Shown here piece after piece: positions 1-9,226 of a DNA stretch of 64,000 nucleotides. The notes beneath the pieces are model-generated. The model did no database searches and had not been told where the DNA came from. It worked only from the letters and a program-made list of their open reading frames with translations. Both the position numbers and the translations under genes were made by a program. How positions within the stretch are numbered: position 1 is the stretch's first letter; every line of letters begins with the position of its first letter. The DNA lies in assembly GCF_001618865.1 (NCBI RefSeq), contig NZ_CP015136.1:7103001-7167000 (forward strand), given 5' to 3'. This DNA comes from Luteitalea pratensis (GTDB taxonomy: Bacteria > Acidobacteriota > Vicinamibacteria > Vicinamibacterales > Vicinamibacteraceae).

Positions 1-210
1 GACGGCAACCTGAGCGTGCACGCGCGCAAGCTGGAGGATGCGGGCTACATCAGCTGTACCAAGACGTTCGAAGGTCGCCTCCCTCGCAGCGAGTACTCGC
101 TCACACGCGCCGGTCGCGTCGCCCTCGATCGCTACCTTGGCCACATGGAGGCGTTGATCACAGTCACGCGCGCCGGCAGTGCCAAGCACATCGAGGAAGC
201 GACGACGTGA
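1..210 (+). CDS. Winged-helix transcriptional regulator, C-terminal part
   Basis: Only the last 69 codons are present; the frame is open to the left edge. The peptide reads like the recognition helix and wing of a small winged-helix regulator (MarR/PadR-like, HTH_34 type): a helix containing LSVHARKLEDAGYI, then a wing with KTFEGRLPRSEYSLT, then a helix starting TRAGRVALDRYL. In this family the protein binds DNA as a dimer and often lacks a ligand domain. Its TGA stop at 208-210 is the first three bases of a run of 7-bp repeats, so the repeat ends the gene. The target cannot be inferred from this fragment. Confidence 0.6.
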   Translation, partial: DGNLSVHARKLEDAGYISCTKTFEGRLPRSEYSLTRAGRVALDRYLGHMEALITVTRAGSAKHIEEATT

Positions 211-292
211 TGCCTGATGCCTGATGCCTCATGCCTCATGCCTCATGCCTGATGCAATGCGCAGCATTCGGCATCGCGGCATCGCGGCATTA
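208..292. repeat. Heptanucleotide tandem repeats between convergent genes
   Basis: Seven consecutive 7-bp units (TGATGCC x3, TCATGCC x3, TGATGCA) fill 208-256. Related 8-bp units follow to 292. The first unit contains the TGA stop of the upstream plus-strand gene. The opposite end (minus strand TAATGCC) contains the TAA stop of the minus-strand FAA gene, so one repeat tract terminates both reading frames. Confidence 0.85.
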
Positions 293-1117
293 CCCAACCG
301 TGTTGGTTAGCGTGCCAATGCCATCGATGGCGATCGCCACCTCGTCTCCGCTTGCGAGCGTGAAGGCGTCTGGCGGCACGATCCCGGTTCCCGTGAAGAG
401 ATAGCAGCCGACGGGAAAGGTGGACTCGCGACACAGCCAGTCGGCGAGCTCGTCGAAGCCTCGCTTGATCTGGCCGGTGGTCGTCTCCCCCTCGAATGCG
501 AGCTGGCCACCACGCATGATGCTCAGGCGAATCGCCGTCGTCGCCGGCAGGGCATCCTCCGTGAAGAGCACGGCCGGCCCGATCGAGCAACTGCCGTCGT
601 AGACCTTTGCCTGCGGCAGGTACAGCGGGTTCTCGCCCTCGATGTCGCGCGCGCTCATGTCGTTGCCGATCGTGTATCCGACCACGGCACCGGCCGCATT
701 GATCACCAGTACCAGTTCCGGTTCGGGGACCGACCAGTGCGAGTCCCGACGTACGCGCACGACTCCGCCCGGCGCCACGACGCGTGGTGCGGTGGACTTG
801 AAGAACAGCTCGGGGCGATCGGCCTCGTACACGCGGTCGTAGAACGTCGAGCCTCCGCTCTCCCGCGCTTCGTCCATCCGCGCATCCCGGCTGCGGTAGT
901 ACGTCACGCCGGCGGCCCACACGTCCTGCGATCCGATGGGCGCCAGCAGCACCTGCGGTATGGCGCCGTCCACCTCCTGCGCCGTGCCGGCATGCGCCGA
1001 CAGTCGCGCGAGCGGCGCCCGATCCTGCAGGAGTTCGTCCCACGTGAGGTCGGCGAGGCGCAGCGAACGGCCTCCCGTGACGAGGACGAGACCAATGTCG
1101 GTGCAATAGAGCAGCAT
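290..1117 (-). CDS. Fumarylacetoacetate hydrolase-family protein, likely 2-dehydro-3-deoxy-D-arabinonate dehydratase-like
   Basis: The 275-residue product has the FAH C-terminal fold signature: [10 protein letters not shown] (metal-binding E-x-E), then [19 protein letters not shown] and [15 protein letters not shown]. These are typical of the bacterial branch annotated as 2-keto-3-deoxy-acid dehydratases of pentose oxidation (Mg2+-dependent removal of water from a 2-keto-3-deoxy sugar acid). The ATG at 1117 was chosen because it follows a GGAG about 8 nt upstream and shares one base with the TGA of the metallo-hydrolase gene (TGATG), which indicates translational coupling. The exact substrate is not provable here; other FAH members hydrate 2-keto-pentenoate or cleave acylpyruvates. 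The stop lies inside the heptamer repeat. Confidence 0.85.
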   Translation of the reverse strand: MLLYCTDIGLVLVTGGRSLRLADLTWDELLQDRAPLARLSAHAGTAQEVDGAIPQVLLAPIGSQDVWAAGVTYYRSRDARMDEARESGGSTFYDRVYEADRPELFFKSTAPRVVAPGGVVRVRRDSHWSVPEPELVLVINAAGAVVGYTIGNDMSARDIEGENPLYLPQAKVYDGSCSIGPAVLFTEDALPATTAIRLSIMRGGQLAFEGETTTGQIKRGFDELADWLCRESTFPVGCYLFTGTGIVPPDAFTLASGDEVAIAIDGIGTLTNTVG

Positions 1118-1917
1118 CAGGTACTCCGGAGGCGCCAGGCCTCGCCCGCGGACTCGACGCGACCATCCTCGGCGAGCTTGCGGAGGTGCGCGATCACGTT
1201 CTGCCGCGCGGCGGGCTTCAGCGCGTCGGCGGTGGCAGCATACAGCCGGTCGACGATGGCGTCGGCGGTGTCGATGCCGGCGGCCAGGCATTCGAGCACC
1301 TGTTGCTCCCGCGCCAGGCGGTGGGACAGGTAACCGCGGAGCAGAGAGGCCGGCTGCAGAATCGGATCGCCGTGGCTCGGGAGGATCACCCGCGGCTGCA
1401 GTTCGAGCACCGCCCGCAACGACTGCAGGTACTCTCGCAGGCTCCCGCCGTAGTCGGCTGGAATGGCAACCGTGGATCCGTTGATCGCCAGGTCGCCTCC
1501 GATCAACGTGCCGCCGTGCACGTCGAACAGGCACGAGTGGTCCGGCGCATGCCCCGGCGTGTGGAGCACCCACAACTCGCTATCGCCGGCAGCGAGCATC
1601 GGCTCCTTCTCGATCACCTGCCAGTCGATGCCGTCCTCTTGCGGCAGCGGCGCACGCTTGCGGAACACGGTGGCCGGCCACCGCGCATGCACGGCGACCG
1701 CACCGTCGATGTGGTCGGGATGGGCATGCGTCACGATGACCTGCGCAAGGGGGCCGTCACCCGCCGCATTCAGCGCAGCCTCGAGTTCGTCAAGGAACGC
1801 TGCGTCGGACGTCGGCGCGTCCACCAGCGTCGGCACCTCGCCGTGCAGCAGGTAGGCATGCACCGAGCCACGCGAGTACGCCGAGTCGTGCGCGGCCGTC
1901 AGGCGCGTGTATCGCAT
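1117..1917 (-). CDS. Metallo-beta-lactamase-fold hydrolase, LACTB2-like
   Basis: A MBL-fold hydrolase with the zinc motif THAHPDH about 60 residues in, a second ligand region [10 protein letters not shown] and a third, LIGGD. The C-terminal helical segment (about the last 60 residues) resembles the winged-helix tail of LACTB2-type MBL proteins. Such proteins hydrolyse thioesters, phosphodiesters or RNA; which applies is unknown. I place the start at ATG 1917; a GTG at 1929 gives four more residues, and neither has a clear ribosome site. It is co-transcribed with the FAA-family gene (one-base stop/start overlap), but a shared pathway is only an inference. Confidence 0.85.
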   Translation of the reverse strand: MRYTRLTAAHDSAYSRGSVHAYLLHGEVPTLVDAPTSDAAFLDELEAALNAAGDGPLAQVIVTHAHPDHIDGAVAVHARWPATVFRKRAPLPQEDGIDWQVIEKEPMLAAGDSELWVLHTPGHAPDHSCLFDVHGGTLIGGDLAINGSTVAIPADYGGSLREYLQSLRAVLELQPRVILPSHGDPILQPASLLRGYLSHRLAREQQVLECLAAGIDTADAIVDRLYAATADALKPAARQNVIAHLRKLAEDGRVESAGEAWRLRST

Positions 1918-1933
1918 GGGGAACAGCACAATT

Positions 1934-2209
1934 TCAGAATTGCAGGAATTTCACAATCTCCGCGCCACCGCCAACCGTCGCTTGCTGCGGTGATGGTGAA
2001 ATTCTGAACTGCTGAAATTCTGGGAGTGCCTCGGCGCTGAGGAGAAAGCTGAGGGCGCCGGGCACTGTAAGGAGGAAGACTACGAGGAAGAACTTGACCA
2101 GGCGGGCCTGAAACTGCGAAGGCTCACCGTCCCTTTCGGAAGAGGTCGCTTCCAAGAGGGTTTGAAGGTTTTTGAACGGATGCCCGTCGACCCTCAGCTT
2201 GAGACGCAT
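1934..2209 (-). CDS. Doubtful small hypothetical protein with one membrane segment
   Basis: A 91-codon reading frame starts at ATG 2209. The middle contains a hydrophobic stretch (about residues 39-58) that could be a membrane helix. There is no recognisable domain, no ribosome-binding site, and codon use lacks the strong G/C third-position bias of the neighbours. Its 3' end runs through a region of diverged inverted repeats (TGAAATTCTG words near 1935-2030). It may be a decayed or spurious gene. A perfect TGTGA-N6-TCACA dyad lies directly upstream. Apart from this frame I see nothing coding in 1930-2320. Confidence 0.25.
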   Translation of the reverse strand: MRLKLRVDGHPFKNLQTLLEATSSERDGEPSQFQARLVKFFLVVFLLTVPGALSFLLSAEALPEFQQFRISPSPQQATVGGGAEIVKFLQF

Positions 2210-2211
2210 TA

Positions 2212-2227
2212 TGTGAAATCTTTCACA
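2212..2227. promoter_or_regulatory. CRP/FNR- or Rex-like palindromic operator candidate
   Basis: TGTGAAATCTTTCACA is a perfect 16-bp dyad in an AT-richer pocket. It matches the CRP consensus TGTGA-N6-TCACA exactly and the Rex core TGTGAA-N4-TTCACA exactly. It sits just upstream of the weak 91-codon minus-strand frame and downstream of the VOC gene. Which regulator binds, if any, cannot be told from the sequence. Confidence 0.4.
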
Positions 2228-2322
2228 AAGCCGTCAAGCGAAAAAGTGCGTTATCACATGCACTCTCCGTAAGTAGCTCTCTTGAAAAGAGTTGCAGACT
2301 ATTCACTGCAGTCGTCGAAGAC

Positions 2323-2724
2323 TCAGGGCTGCGTCGCGCTGGGTTCTGCCGGCTGGAAAAGCGCACAGACCGCCCCTGCCGGATCCCGGATTACCGCGAA
2401 CTGCCCGGCCCCCATGTCGGTCGGCTCGCGCAGCAGCTCGCCGCCGCGGCCGACCGCCTCGTCGACCGCAAACTGCAGGTCCATCACGATGAAGTAGACC
2501 AGCCACTGCGCCGGCAGTCCCTCGTTGACGCCGCGAGCGTGGCAGATGCCCGTGACGTCGCGACCCTCGAGGTTGGTCATCGCGAAGTCGGCGTAGCCGC
2601 CGTCCATGTCTACCTCGCGATAGTCCCAGCCGACGACGGCCCGGTAGAAGTCGCGTACCTCGGTGGCGTTCTCGACGGTGAGGTCGACCCACCCTACGTG
2701 TCCGGGCTGAATGTCGTCTGGCAA
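2323..2724 (-). CDS. VOC-family (glyoxalase/bleomycin resistance-like) protein
   Basis: The roughly 133-residue single VOC module runs beta-alpha-beta-beta-beta twice: GHVGWVDLTVENATEVRDFY, then a second half ending FAVIRDPAGAVCALFQ, the usual conserved DPxG terminus. Members include dioxygenases, glyoxalase I-like enzymes and antibiotic-binding proteins; no specific reaction is assignable. I chose TTG 2724 because translation further upstream would run through a palindromic repeat (2745-2792); a longer frame exists from 2784. It follows the thioesterase gene on the same strand, separated by that hairpin. Confidence 0.8.
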   Translation of the reverse strand: MPDDIQPGHVGWVDLTVENATEVRDFYRAVVGWDYREVDMDGGYADFAMTNLEGRDVTGICHARGVNEGLPAQWLVYFIVMDLQFAVDEAVGRGGELLREPTDMGAGQFAVIRDPAGAVCALFQPAEPSATQP

Positions 2725-2744
2725 GGGCGTCTCTCTAAGGTAGG

Positions 2745-2792
2745 CGCCGGACTTGTCCGACGCGCGGCGGCGACCGCCGGACAAGTCCGGCG
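2745..2792. repeat. Palindromic REP-like element (CGGACTTGTCCG family)
   Basis: Perfect 15-bp inverted arms at 2745-2759 (CGCCGGACTTGTCCG) and 2778-2792 enclose an 18-nt loop. It lies between the stop of the thioesterase gene and the VOC start, where a hairpin could act as a transcript end or processing site. Confidence 0.65.
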
Positions 2793-2793
2793 G

Positions 2794-3282
2794 CTACGTG
2801 TTGGCGTTCGGCGTTGTGCGTTCGTCGTTTGACGTGGTCTGTTCGGCGTTCGGCGTTCGACGTTCGGCGTTCGTCAGCGGAATCCCCTCGTATGCGGCGA
2901 TGCGGTCTCGGAACGCGTCCGGGATCAGCGCCGGCTTCTGCGACGCGTAATCGAAGAACACCTGGGCGGATCGGCCCGTCGCCATCACCGCGTCGCCACG
3001 CAGCACTTCGTAGGCGGCCCAGAAGCTCGTCCTGCGCAGCTCGGTCACGGCGGCGCGAATCGTCAGCACGTCGCCCGGATACGCCTGTCCGCGGAAGTCC
3101 ACGCTGGCGTGCACGATGGCCATGCCCGTGAACGGCACGTCGGGCACGACCGCCTTCCAGTAATCGATGCGCGCTTCCTCGAAGTACGAGAGGTAGCTGG
3201 CGTTGTTGACGTGCCCGAAGGCATCGCAATCACCCCAGCGGACGCGAATCGTCGTCGCGAACTTGAAAGCGTGGCTGCTCAC
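2794..3282 (-). CDS. Acyl-CoA thioesterase, 4HBT/YbgC-like hotdog protein
   Basis: The hotdog-fold thioesterase has the YbgC/4HBT active-site pattern RWGDCDAFGHVNNASYLSYFEEAR, with the Asp near residue 18, and a DFRGQAYPGD turn. It should hydrolyse acyl-CoA thioesters in the cytoplasm. GTG 3282 overlaps the thyX stop by 4 bp (GTGA), placing it third in def-thyX-thioesterase. The last about 27 residues (from LTNAERR onward, rich in N, E, R, T and P) are encoded by the heptamer repeat at 2806-2875 and have no counterpart in the family. The enzyme domain is therefore a normal length and the tail is repeat-derived. Confidence 0.85.
   Translation of the reverse strand: MSSHAFKFATTIRVRWGDCDAFGHVNNASYLSYFEEARIDYWKAVVPDVPFTGMAIVHASVDFRGQAYPGDVLTIRAAVTELRRTSFWAAYEVLRGDAVMATGRSAQVFFDYASQKPALIPDAFRDRIAAYEGIPLTNAERRTPNAEQTTSNDERTTPNANT
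2806..2875. repeat. Ten-unit heptanucleotide repeat inside the thioesterase 3' end
   Basis: Ten contiguous 7-bp units (GTTCGGC, GTTCGTC, GTTCGAC and variants) keep one register for 70 bp. On the coding strand they read through as the C-terminal tail of the thioesterase. A nearly identical block at 22821-22855 gives a TGA stop instead, because it joins its gene in another frame. Confidence 0.85.
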
Positions 3283-4106
3283 GCGGGTGCGACTTCGCTC
3301 ATGACGAGGACCCTGGCCTGCTCCATCTGGTGACGATACGCCTGCCAGCCGGTGAAGTTGTTGAACCGCGCCTCGCCCGACGCCGCCACGGCGACGTGCT
3401 CAAACGGCGACCAATGGCCGGCGTCGAGCAAACGCTGGTGCAGGACCTTGTCGGCGGCGATGTCGCGGGTACCGACATGCGTGAGATAGCTCACACGCGC
3501 GCACCGCGCCACCGACACCTGCTTGCGCTCCTCGATCGACAAATCGCCATCGTCGACGCCCACGAACGGCAGGTGCCATTCACCGGTCTCGCGGGGCTCT
3601 GGCGTGGACGCCTCGTACGCGGCACGCATCAGGTCGGCCAGCCGCTTGATCTCCGGCTGGGCGTCCGGGTGACAGCGAAGCGTGAAGAAGTTGTCGTAGG
3701 TCGTCGCCGACACGATCACGCTCGCCCACATCCACGGCTCGAGGACGCGATTGACGATCTGCTTGTGTACACCGGTCGTGCGGAGCTGTTCGGCGTGCGC
3801 CAGGGCGGCGTCGCGCGCGCCCAGCCACGCCGCCTCCGCAGCTCGCGCGGCATCGGCATCAAGCACCTCGTGCGCCTGCATGCCGGACTGATTGCGGCCC
3901 CATTCGACGGGGAGGACCGGATCCTCGCGCAATTGCTGCATCAGCCTCGTCGTCGGGATCGCCCGCGAACTCGACGCATTGCGCGAGAACATCCGGTGGG
4001 TGTTGAACTCCGACAGGACGAACCGCGGGAACCGGAGCACGAACGTGATGAGGCGCTGCCCGGTGGGGTTGACGCTGTCGAGCAGGACCTCGGCGTGATA
4101 GGGCAC
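3279..4106 (-). CDS. thyX: Flavin-dependent thymidylate synthase
   Basis: The 275-residue ThyX homologue would make dTMP from dUMP using FAD, NADPH and methylene-tetrahydrofolate. The signature loop reads THRMFSRNASSSR, where the textbook motif is RHR-x2-S-x-N-x2-S-x-R: the first Arg is Thr here, a variant I recall from phage-type ThyX. A conserved HWSPFEH segment near the C-terminus supports the family. GTG 4106 was chosen because it lies 2 bp after the def stop, with an AGGAGG 10 nt upstream; no ATG is suitably placed. It is the middle gene of def-thyX-thioesterase. I see no thyA in the window. Confidence 0.9.
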   Translation of the reverse strand: MPYHAEVLLDSVNPTGQRLITFVLRFPRFVLSEFNTHRMFSRNASSSRAIPTTRLMQQLREDPVLPVEWGRNQSGMQAHEVLDADAARAAEAAWLGARDAALAHAEQLRTTGVHKQIVNRVLEPWMWASVIVSATTYDNFFTLRCHPDAQPEIKRLADLMRAAYEASTPEPRETGEWHLPFVGVDDGDLSIEERKQVSVARCARVSYLTHVGTRDIAADKVLHQRLLDAGHWSPFEHVAVAASGEARFNNFTGWQAYRHQMEQARVLVMSEVAPA

Positions 4107-4108
4107 GG

Positions 4109-4651
4109 TTACGCGTCCTCCTCTTCGTCGTCCTTGGCACTGCGGTGGTAGCGCGAGTACTCGTCGAGGTAGGTGAGCGTATCGAACTTCGCCATCCGGT
4201 CGAAGAACAGCACCCCGTCCAGGTGGTCGGTCTCGTGCTGGACGACGCGCGCCGGGAAATCCTTGAGTTCGAGTTGGAACGGCTTGCCCTTGCGGTCGAG
4301 CGCCTCGATGCGGACGTGCGTGAAACGAGGCACGCGGCCGCGGATGTCGGGAATGCTCAGGCAACCTTCCCAGTCGTCCGCCTTGGTCTCCGACAGCGGC
4401 GTGATCACCGGGTTGACGAACGGAATCACCCTCAGCTTGCCCTGGCCATCGTCGATGCCAGCCACGAAGACACGGACGCCCTCGTGTACCTGCGGGGCGG
4501 CAAGGCCGATGCCCTCGTACTCGAGCATCGTGTCCATCATGTCGTCGATGAACTTCTGCATCACCGCCGCACGCACCTCTGACGGATCGAGGGCACGCGC
4601 GCGGCTGCGCAACACCGGGTGGCCCATGCGGGCGACTTTGAGAATGGACAT
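4109..4651 (-). CDS. def: Peptide deformylase
   Basis: All three deformylase motifs are present: GIGLAAPQV (motif I), EGCLSIPD (motif II, metal-ligand Cys) and HETDHLDG (motif III, two metal-ligand His and the catalytic Glu). The enzyme removes the formyl group from the initiator methionine of nascent proteins. The start ATG 4651 gives 180 residues beginning MSILKVARMGHPVL, the usual N-terminus; a longer frame runs back through palindromic repeat DNA and was rejected. The acidic tail (EEEDA) ends 2 bp before thyX. Confidence 0.95.
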   Translation of the reverse strand: MSILKVARMGHPVLRSRARALDPSEVRAAVMQKFIDDMMDTMLEYEGIGLAAPQVHEGVRVFVAGIDDGQGKLRVIPFVNPVITPLSETKADDWEGCLSIPDIRGRVPRFTHVRIEALDRKGKPFQLELKDFPARVVQHETDHLDGVLFFDRMAKFDTLTYLDEYSRYHRSAKDDEEEDA

Positions 4652-4663
4652 ATCGAGGTTGGG

Positions 4664-4750
4664 GTAAGGCCCGCTCTCCGAGCGGGCCATCTCCTCACCG
4701 TAAGGGCCACATCCCTCTCGGTGACGGACGGCTCGGAGAGCCGTCCCTAC
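4664..4750. repeat. Paired palindromes, GTAGGGAC family (REP-like)
   Basis: Two perfect 9-bp hairpins with 3-nt loops (arms at 4668-4676/4680-4688 and 4726-4734/4738-4746) face each other in inverted orientation. The outer flank of the right hairpin reads GTCCCTAC, the reverse of the GTAGGGAC seen at other copies. The element fills the gap between the aldolase gene and def. Confidence 0.75.
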
Positions 4751-4775
4751 CAACGGAGGCGTGATCCGTCAGTCG

Positions 4776-5849
<1,074 letters not shown>

Positions 5850-5914
5850 GAATGTTCCTGAAACGTGAAAAAGCGCGGGCCACGCGGCCCCGTCGAATTG
5901 TAGCGCGAGGGGCC

Positions 5915-7255
5915 TCAGGCGACTGCGGCAGCCGCGGCGTGGCCCGACACGACGGCGCCTTCGATCGTTGCCGGCAGGCCGGTGGCGGTCCAGTCACCTG
6001 CCAGCAGGAGGCCATCCACGGCGGTCCGGGTGCCAGGCCTCGGCGGCTCGCCAGCGGCCAGCGAGAACGTCGCGTTCGGCTCACGCACGACCCTGATACG
6101 CTGGACTTTCGCCTGGCGGAGGTCCGGTAACGCGTCACGCGCTTCCGCCAGCGCAAGGTCGGCCAGTTCATCGTTGCTTTGGCGCAGCACGGCGTCTGCG
6201 TCGCTGGCGACCAGCGTGAAGTGCGACGCCGTCTCCCCGAACGCCCAGCGCTTGTCGAACATCCACTGGAACGTGCGCTCCGGCAGGCCGACGAACGGCG
6301 ATGGCATCGTTCCACGCTCCAGCCACAGATTCACGGACACGATGGACGAGGACGCGCGGGTGGCCTCCCGGGCGACGAGCTCGCCAAGCGCGCCCTGCTC
6401 GCTGCCCCGAAGCACTCCGGCCAACCCGAACCACGGCACCGCCACGATCACGTTCGCCGCGCGGACCGACGTGCCTCGCGTGTCCACATATCCGACGCGG
6501 TCGCCCGCGACGACGACGCGCGACAGCGCATCGAGCTTGATCTGGCCGCCGCGGGCCTCGAGATACGCGCGCGCCGGCTCGCCGAACACCTGATGGAGCG
6601 GACGGGCCGGCACGCCGAGGGCCGCATCGGACCTGTCGTCGCTGAAGATCTGCCCGAGAACCCGCACGAACGGCTCGGCCAGTGCCTGCGCGGCCGACTG
6701 GTTGAGGGCGGCGATGGCGAGCGGCTCCCACAGCAGTGCGATCAGCCGCGGCGTCTGTCCGTTGCGTGCGAGCCAGGCCGCAACCGTTTCGCCAGGCTGC
6801 ACCGGAACCGGCTCTCCGTGCGTGATCACTCGCCTGGCGGCCTTGAGGCCACCCGTGATGCGCGTCGCCGCGAGGCGATCGGCCCAGGACAGGGCCTTCC
6901 ATCGCAGCAGGCCGCCAGCCAGATGCAAGGGCGGGCGCCAGTCCGGGCACTCGAGGCGGCTGATCGCGCCGTGCTTGTCGACGCACGTGAAGGCGAGCCG
7001 CTTCTGGAACTGCACGGCGTCGGCGGCACCGACCCGAGCCAGATAGCGTCGGGTCTCGTGGTAGCAGCCCATCAGGACGTGCTGGCCGTTGTCGACGTAT
7101 TCGCCGGATTCACGATCGAGGAAGGCGGTGGCGCGACCCCCGAGCTGGCCCCGGGCCTCGAGCACGAGCACCCGCGCGCCGCGCTCGGCCAATGCGCTCG
7201 CGGCGGCCAGGCCGGCGCAGCCTGCCCCGATGACGATCACGTCTGGCGACGTCAT
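5915..7255 (-). CDS. hpnE: Hydroxysqualene dehydroxylase (squalene-associated FAD enzyme)
   Basis: The 446-residue FAD protein has an N-terminal dinucleotide fold ([21 protein letters not shown]), a GGRATAF turn and a C-terminal FAD-contact segment ([21 protein letters not shown]). Together with hpnC and hpnD directly upstream this identifies HpnE, which reductively removes the hydroxyl from hydroxysqualene to give squalene. The start ATG 7255 overlaps the hpnD stop by 4 bp (ATGA). Carotenoid desaturases share the fold, but the linkage to two squalene synthase-family genes decides the call. Confidence 0.9.
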   Translation of the reverse strand: MTSPDVIVIGAGCAGLAAASALAERGARVLVLEARGQLGGRATAFLDRESGEYVDNGQHVLMGCYHETRRYLARVGAADAVQFQKRLAFTCVDKHGAISRLECPDWRPPLHLAGGLLRWKALSWADRLAATRITGGLKAARRVITHGEPVPVQPGETVAAWLARNGQTPRLIALLWEPLAIAALNQSAAQALAEPFVRVLGQIFSDDRSDAALGVPARPLHQVFGEPARAYLEARGGQIKLDALSRVVVAGDRVGYVDTRGTSVRAANVIVAVPWFGLAGVLRGSEQGALGELVAREATRASSSIVSVNLWLERGTMPSPFVGLPERTFQWMFDKRWAFGETASHFTLVASDADAVLRQSNDELADLALAEARDALPDLRQAKVQRIRVVREPNATFSLAAGEPPRPGTRTAVDGLLLAGDWTATGLPATIEGAVVSGHAAAAAVA

Positions 7256-8169
7256 TTTGCGACGCGCAGCCCACCCGACGCGGACGAGGAGGCCATGGTG
7301 CGCATCCACGTGCCCAGGGCGAGTCGGGCCTTGTGGAACCCGGGAACGCGCACGCGTCCCGCGAACACGTCGTACTCCCGCGCGGCGATGCGGGTCAGCA
7401 GATCGCGATAGATCGCGCCCATGATGCGGGCCGCCACGAGCCGTCGCGCATCTTCTGGTGGCAACGCGGCCTCGGCGCGAGCGAACTGCTCGCGGGCGCG
7501 CAGGGCCTGCCGTTCGAGCAAAGCCGAAATCGCCGGCGTCAGTCGCCCCGCCCTCAGGTCGCCTTCGGTCACGCCGTGCGCCGCAAGCTCGTCGAGCGGC
7601 AGGTACAGGCGGCCGCGGGCCAGATCGGAAGGGACGTCGCGAAGGATGTTGGTCAACTGGAGGGCCAGGCCGAGTTCCTCGGCGTAGCGGCGGGTGCCGG
7701 GATTCCGGTAGCCGAAGATCTCGATGCAGATGAGGCCGACCGTGGACGCGACCTTGTAGCAGTAGGCCCGCAGGTCGCAGAAGGTGGCAAAACGCGTCGG
7801 CTCGAGGTCCATCGCGCAGCCGTCGATCAGTTGCTCGAACGGCAACCGTTGTACGGGAAAGCGGCGGACCACTCGTTGCAGCGCGTCCCCCTGCGGTGTG
7901 CGCGGACGACCACCATCGAAGCAGGCGGTCACTTCCTCGCGCCAGCGTTGCAGTCCCGCCGCGCGCTCCGCCAGCGGCCGCTCCTCGTGCTCGTCCACCT
8001 CATCGTCCACGGCCCGGCAGAAGTCCCAGACGGCCGTAATTGCTTCTCGGCGATCGGCGGACAGGGCCAGGAACGATAAGGCGAAGTTGGTGTCGCGACC
8101 CACAGTGACGGGATCGATTCTAGCAACCTGCGGGGATGGTAGGGCCGGCTCTCCGAGCCCGGCCTTCAC
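7252..8169 (-). CDS. hpnD: Presqualene diphosphate synthase
   Basis: A trans-isoprenyl diphosphate synthase head-to-head family protein with both Asp-rich motifs: DFCRAVDDEVDE and QLTNILRDVPSD. It condenses two farnesyl diphosphates to presqualene diphosphate. The core begins at about RDTNFALSFLAL. The only in-frame start upstream that leaves room for the usual N-terminus is GTG 8169, which lies inside the palindromic element at 8137-8211; the first roughly 12 residues are therefore repeat-encoded. A GTG at 8103 would trim the protein to 283 residues. It is the second gene of hpnC-hpnD-hpnE. Confidence 0.85.
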   Translation of the reverse strand: MKAGLGEPALPSPQVARIDPVTVGRDTNFALSFLALSADRREAITAVWDFCRAVDDEVDEHEERPLAERAAGLQRWREEVTACFDGGRPRTPQGDALQRVVRRFPVQRLPFEQLIDGCAMDLEPTRFATFCDLRAYCYKVASTVGLICIEIFGYRNPGTRRYAEELGLALQLTNILRDVPSDLARGRLYLPLDELAAHGVTEGDLRAGRLTPAISALLERQALRAREQFARAEAALPPEDARRLVAARIMGAIYRDLLTRIAAREYDVFAGRVRVPGFHKARLALGTWMRTMASSSASGGLRVAK

Positions 8170-8211
8170 CGTGGCAATGATTGGGGCCCCGTTCGGAGAA
8201 CGGGCCCTACC
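8137..8211. repeat. Paired GTAGGGAC-family palindromes at the hpnC/hpnD junction
   Basis: Two inverted hairpins (left about 8137-8166, right about 8184-8211) have outer ends GGTAGGG and CCCTACC. The right end supplies the TAG stop of hpnC (8207-8209) and the left part supplies the GTG used as start of hpnD. The left 30 bp are identical in reverse complement to the insertion inside panE at 50171-50200. Confidence 0.75.
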
Positions 8212-9097
8212 CTGATCGCCACCGGATCGCCCCGATCGCGATACGCATGAGGTCAGCCCACGTCAGCACCGGACGCTCGTGGAGCGATCGGCGACGTACC
8301 TCGAGGGTCTTGCGCAGGATGGTCGTGCCTCCAAGCCACGTCGCCCGGAGTTCGTAGCGCAGCCGGCCGTGCACGGCATCGCAGACCGGCCGGCCCTCAT
8401 CGAAGAGCGCGTTCGTCCTTGCGCCGAGCTCATCGATCACGCGCGCCCACGCCGCGTCCACGCCCCCGCCATCGAGGGCATGCAGGTCCGCGCCGTACTC
8501 ATGCAGCAGCTCCGAGGGCACGTAGAGTCGATTCCGGGTCCGCCAGTCGTCTCCAAGGTCCTGCCAGAAGTTGGCGAGCTGGAGCGCGGTGCACACGGCA
8601 TCCGACTGCCGCGCCGATTCCTCGTCGCGCACGCCGGCGATCCCCAGCACCAGGCGTCCCACCGGGTTGGCGGACCGGCGACAGTAGTCGAGGACCGAGT
8701 CCCAGGTTTCGTAACGCGTCGTGGTCACGTCCTGTGCGAACGCGGAGAGCAGGTCGTCGAACAACTGTGGATCTATACGGCAGCGTGTGATGGTGTCGTG
8801 CACCGCGATGAAGGTGGCTCGGACGTCCTCGGCCGGAACCTGGCCCACTCCGGTCGCCGCGGTCATCGAGGCAGGGGGTCGCTGGCGCAACACACGCCAC
8901 TGCTCGATCCACTCGAGCCGCCGCGCCTGGGGAATGTCGCCCTCGTCGGCGAAATCGTCGGCGGCACGGGCAAACGCATAGACCGCGGCGACGTGCGGCC
9001 GCATCTGTCCCGGCAGCAGCCGCGACGCCACCGGAAAGTTCTCGTAGTGCGCCGTCGCCACCTGCTGGCACCGCGCATAGGCCTGCTCGAGGGTCAT
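8207..9097 (-). CDS. hpnC: Hydroxysqualene synthase
   Basis: The 296-residue member of the squalene/phytoene synthase family has the two Asp-rich helices as FARAADDFADEGD and LANFWQDLGDDW. HpnC converts presqualene diphosphate to hydroxysqualene; with HpnD and HpnE the operon makes squalene for hopanoids. No squalene-hopene cyclase lies in the window. The start ATG 9097 lies inside heptamer repeats (9094-9142), so the leader of the whole operon is repeat DNA and no Shine-Dalgarno sequence is visible. The stop TAG comes from a palindromic repeat. Confidence 0.9.
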   Translation of the reverse strand: MTLEQAYARCQQVATAHYENFPVASRLLPGQMRPHVAAVYAFARAADDFADEGDIPQARRLEWIEQWRVLRQRPPASMTAATGVGQVPAEDVRATFIAVHDTITRCRIDPQLFDDLLSAFAQDVTTTRYETWDSVLDYCRRSANPVGRLVLGIAGVRDEESARQSDAVCTALQLANFWQDLGDDWRTRNRLYVPSELLHEYGADLHALDGGGVDAAWARVIDELGARTNALFDEGRPVCDAVHGRLRYELRATWLGGTTILRKTLEVRRRSLHERPVLTWADLMRIAIGAIRWRSG

Positions 9098-9217
9098 GCT
9101 TGATGCTTGATGCCTGATGCCTGATGCCTGATGCCTCATGCCTAGCCCCTGTCAGCGATGGCCTTTTGGCCTTTGACGTTAAGCATCAGGCACTAGGCAT
9201 GAGGCATTAGGCATTAC
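9094..9217. repeat. Heptanucleotide repeats in the divergent hpnC-mutY gap
   Basis: Seven units (TGATGCC and variants) occupy 9094-9142, and five units of GCATTAG/GCATGAG type occupy 9183-9217. They are separated by a short segment with GGCCTTTTGGCC. They fill nearly the whole divergent intergenic region, where promoters for both genes should be. Confidence 0.85.
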
Positions 9218-9226
9218 ATTGGTGCC

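Noticed and set aside
208-256. Tandem units as a possible CRISPR array
   Set aside because: Units are only 7 bp and have no spacers; no cas genes lie in the window.
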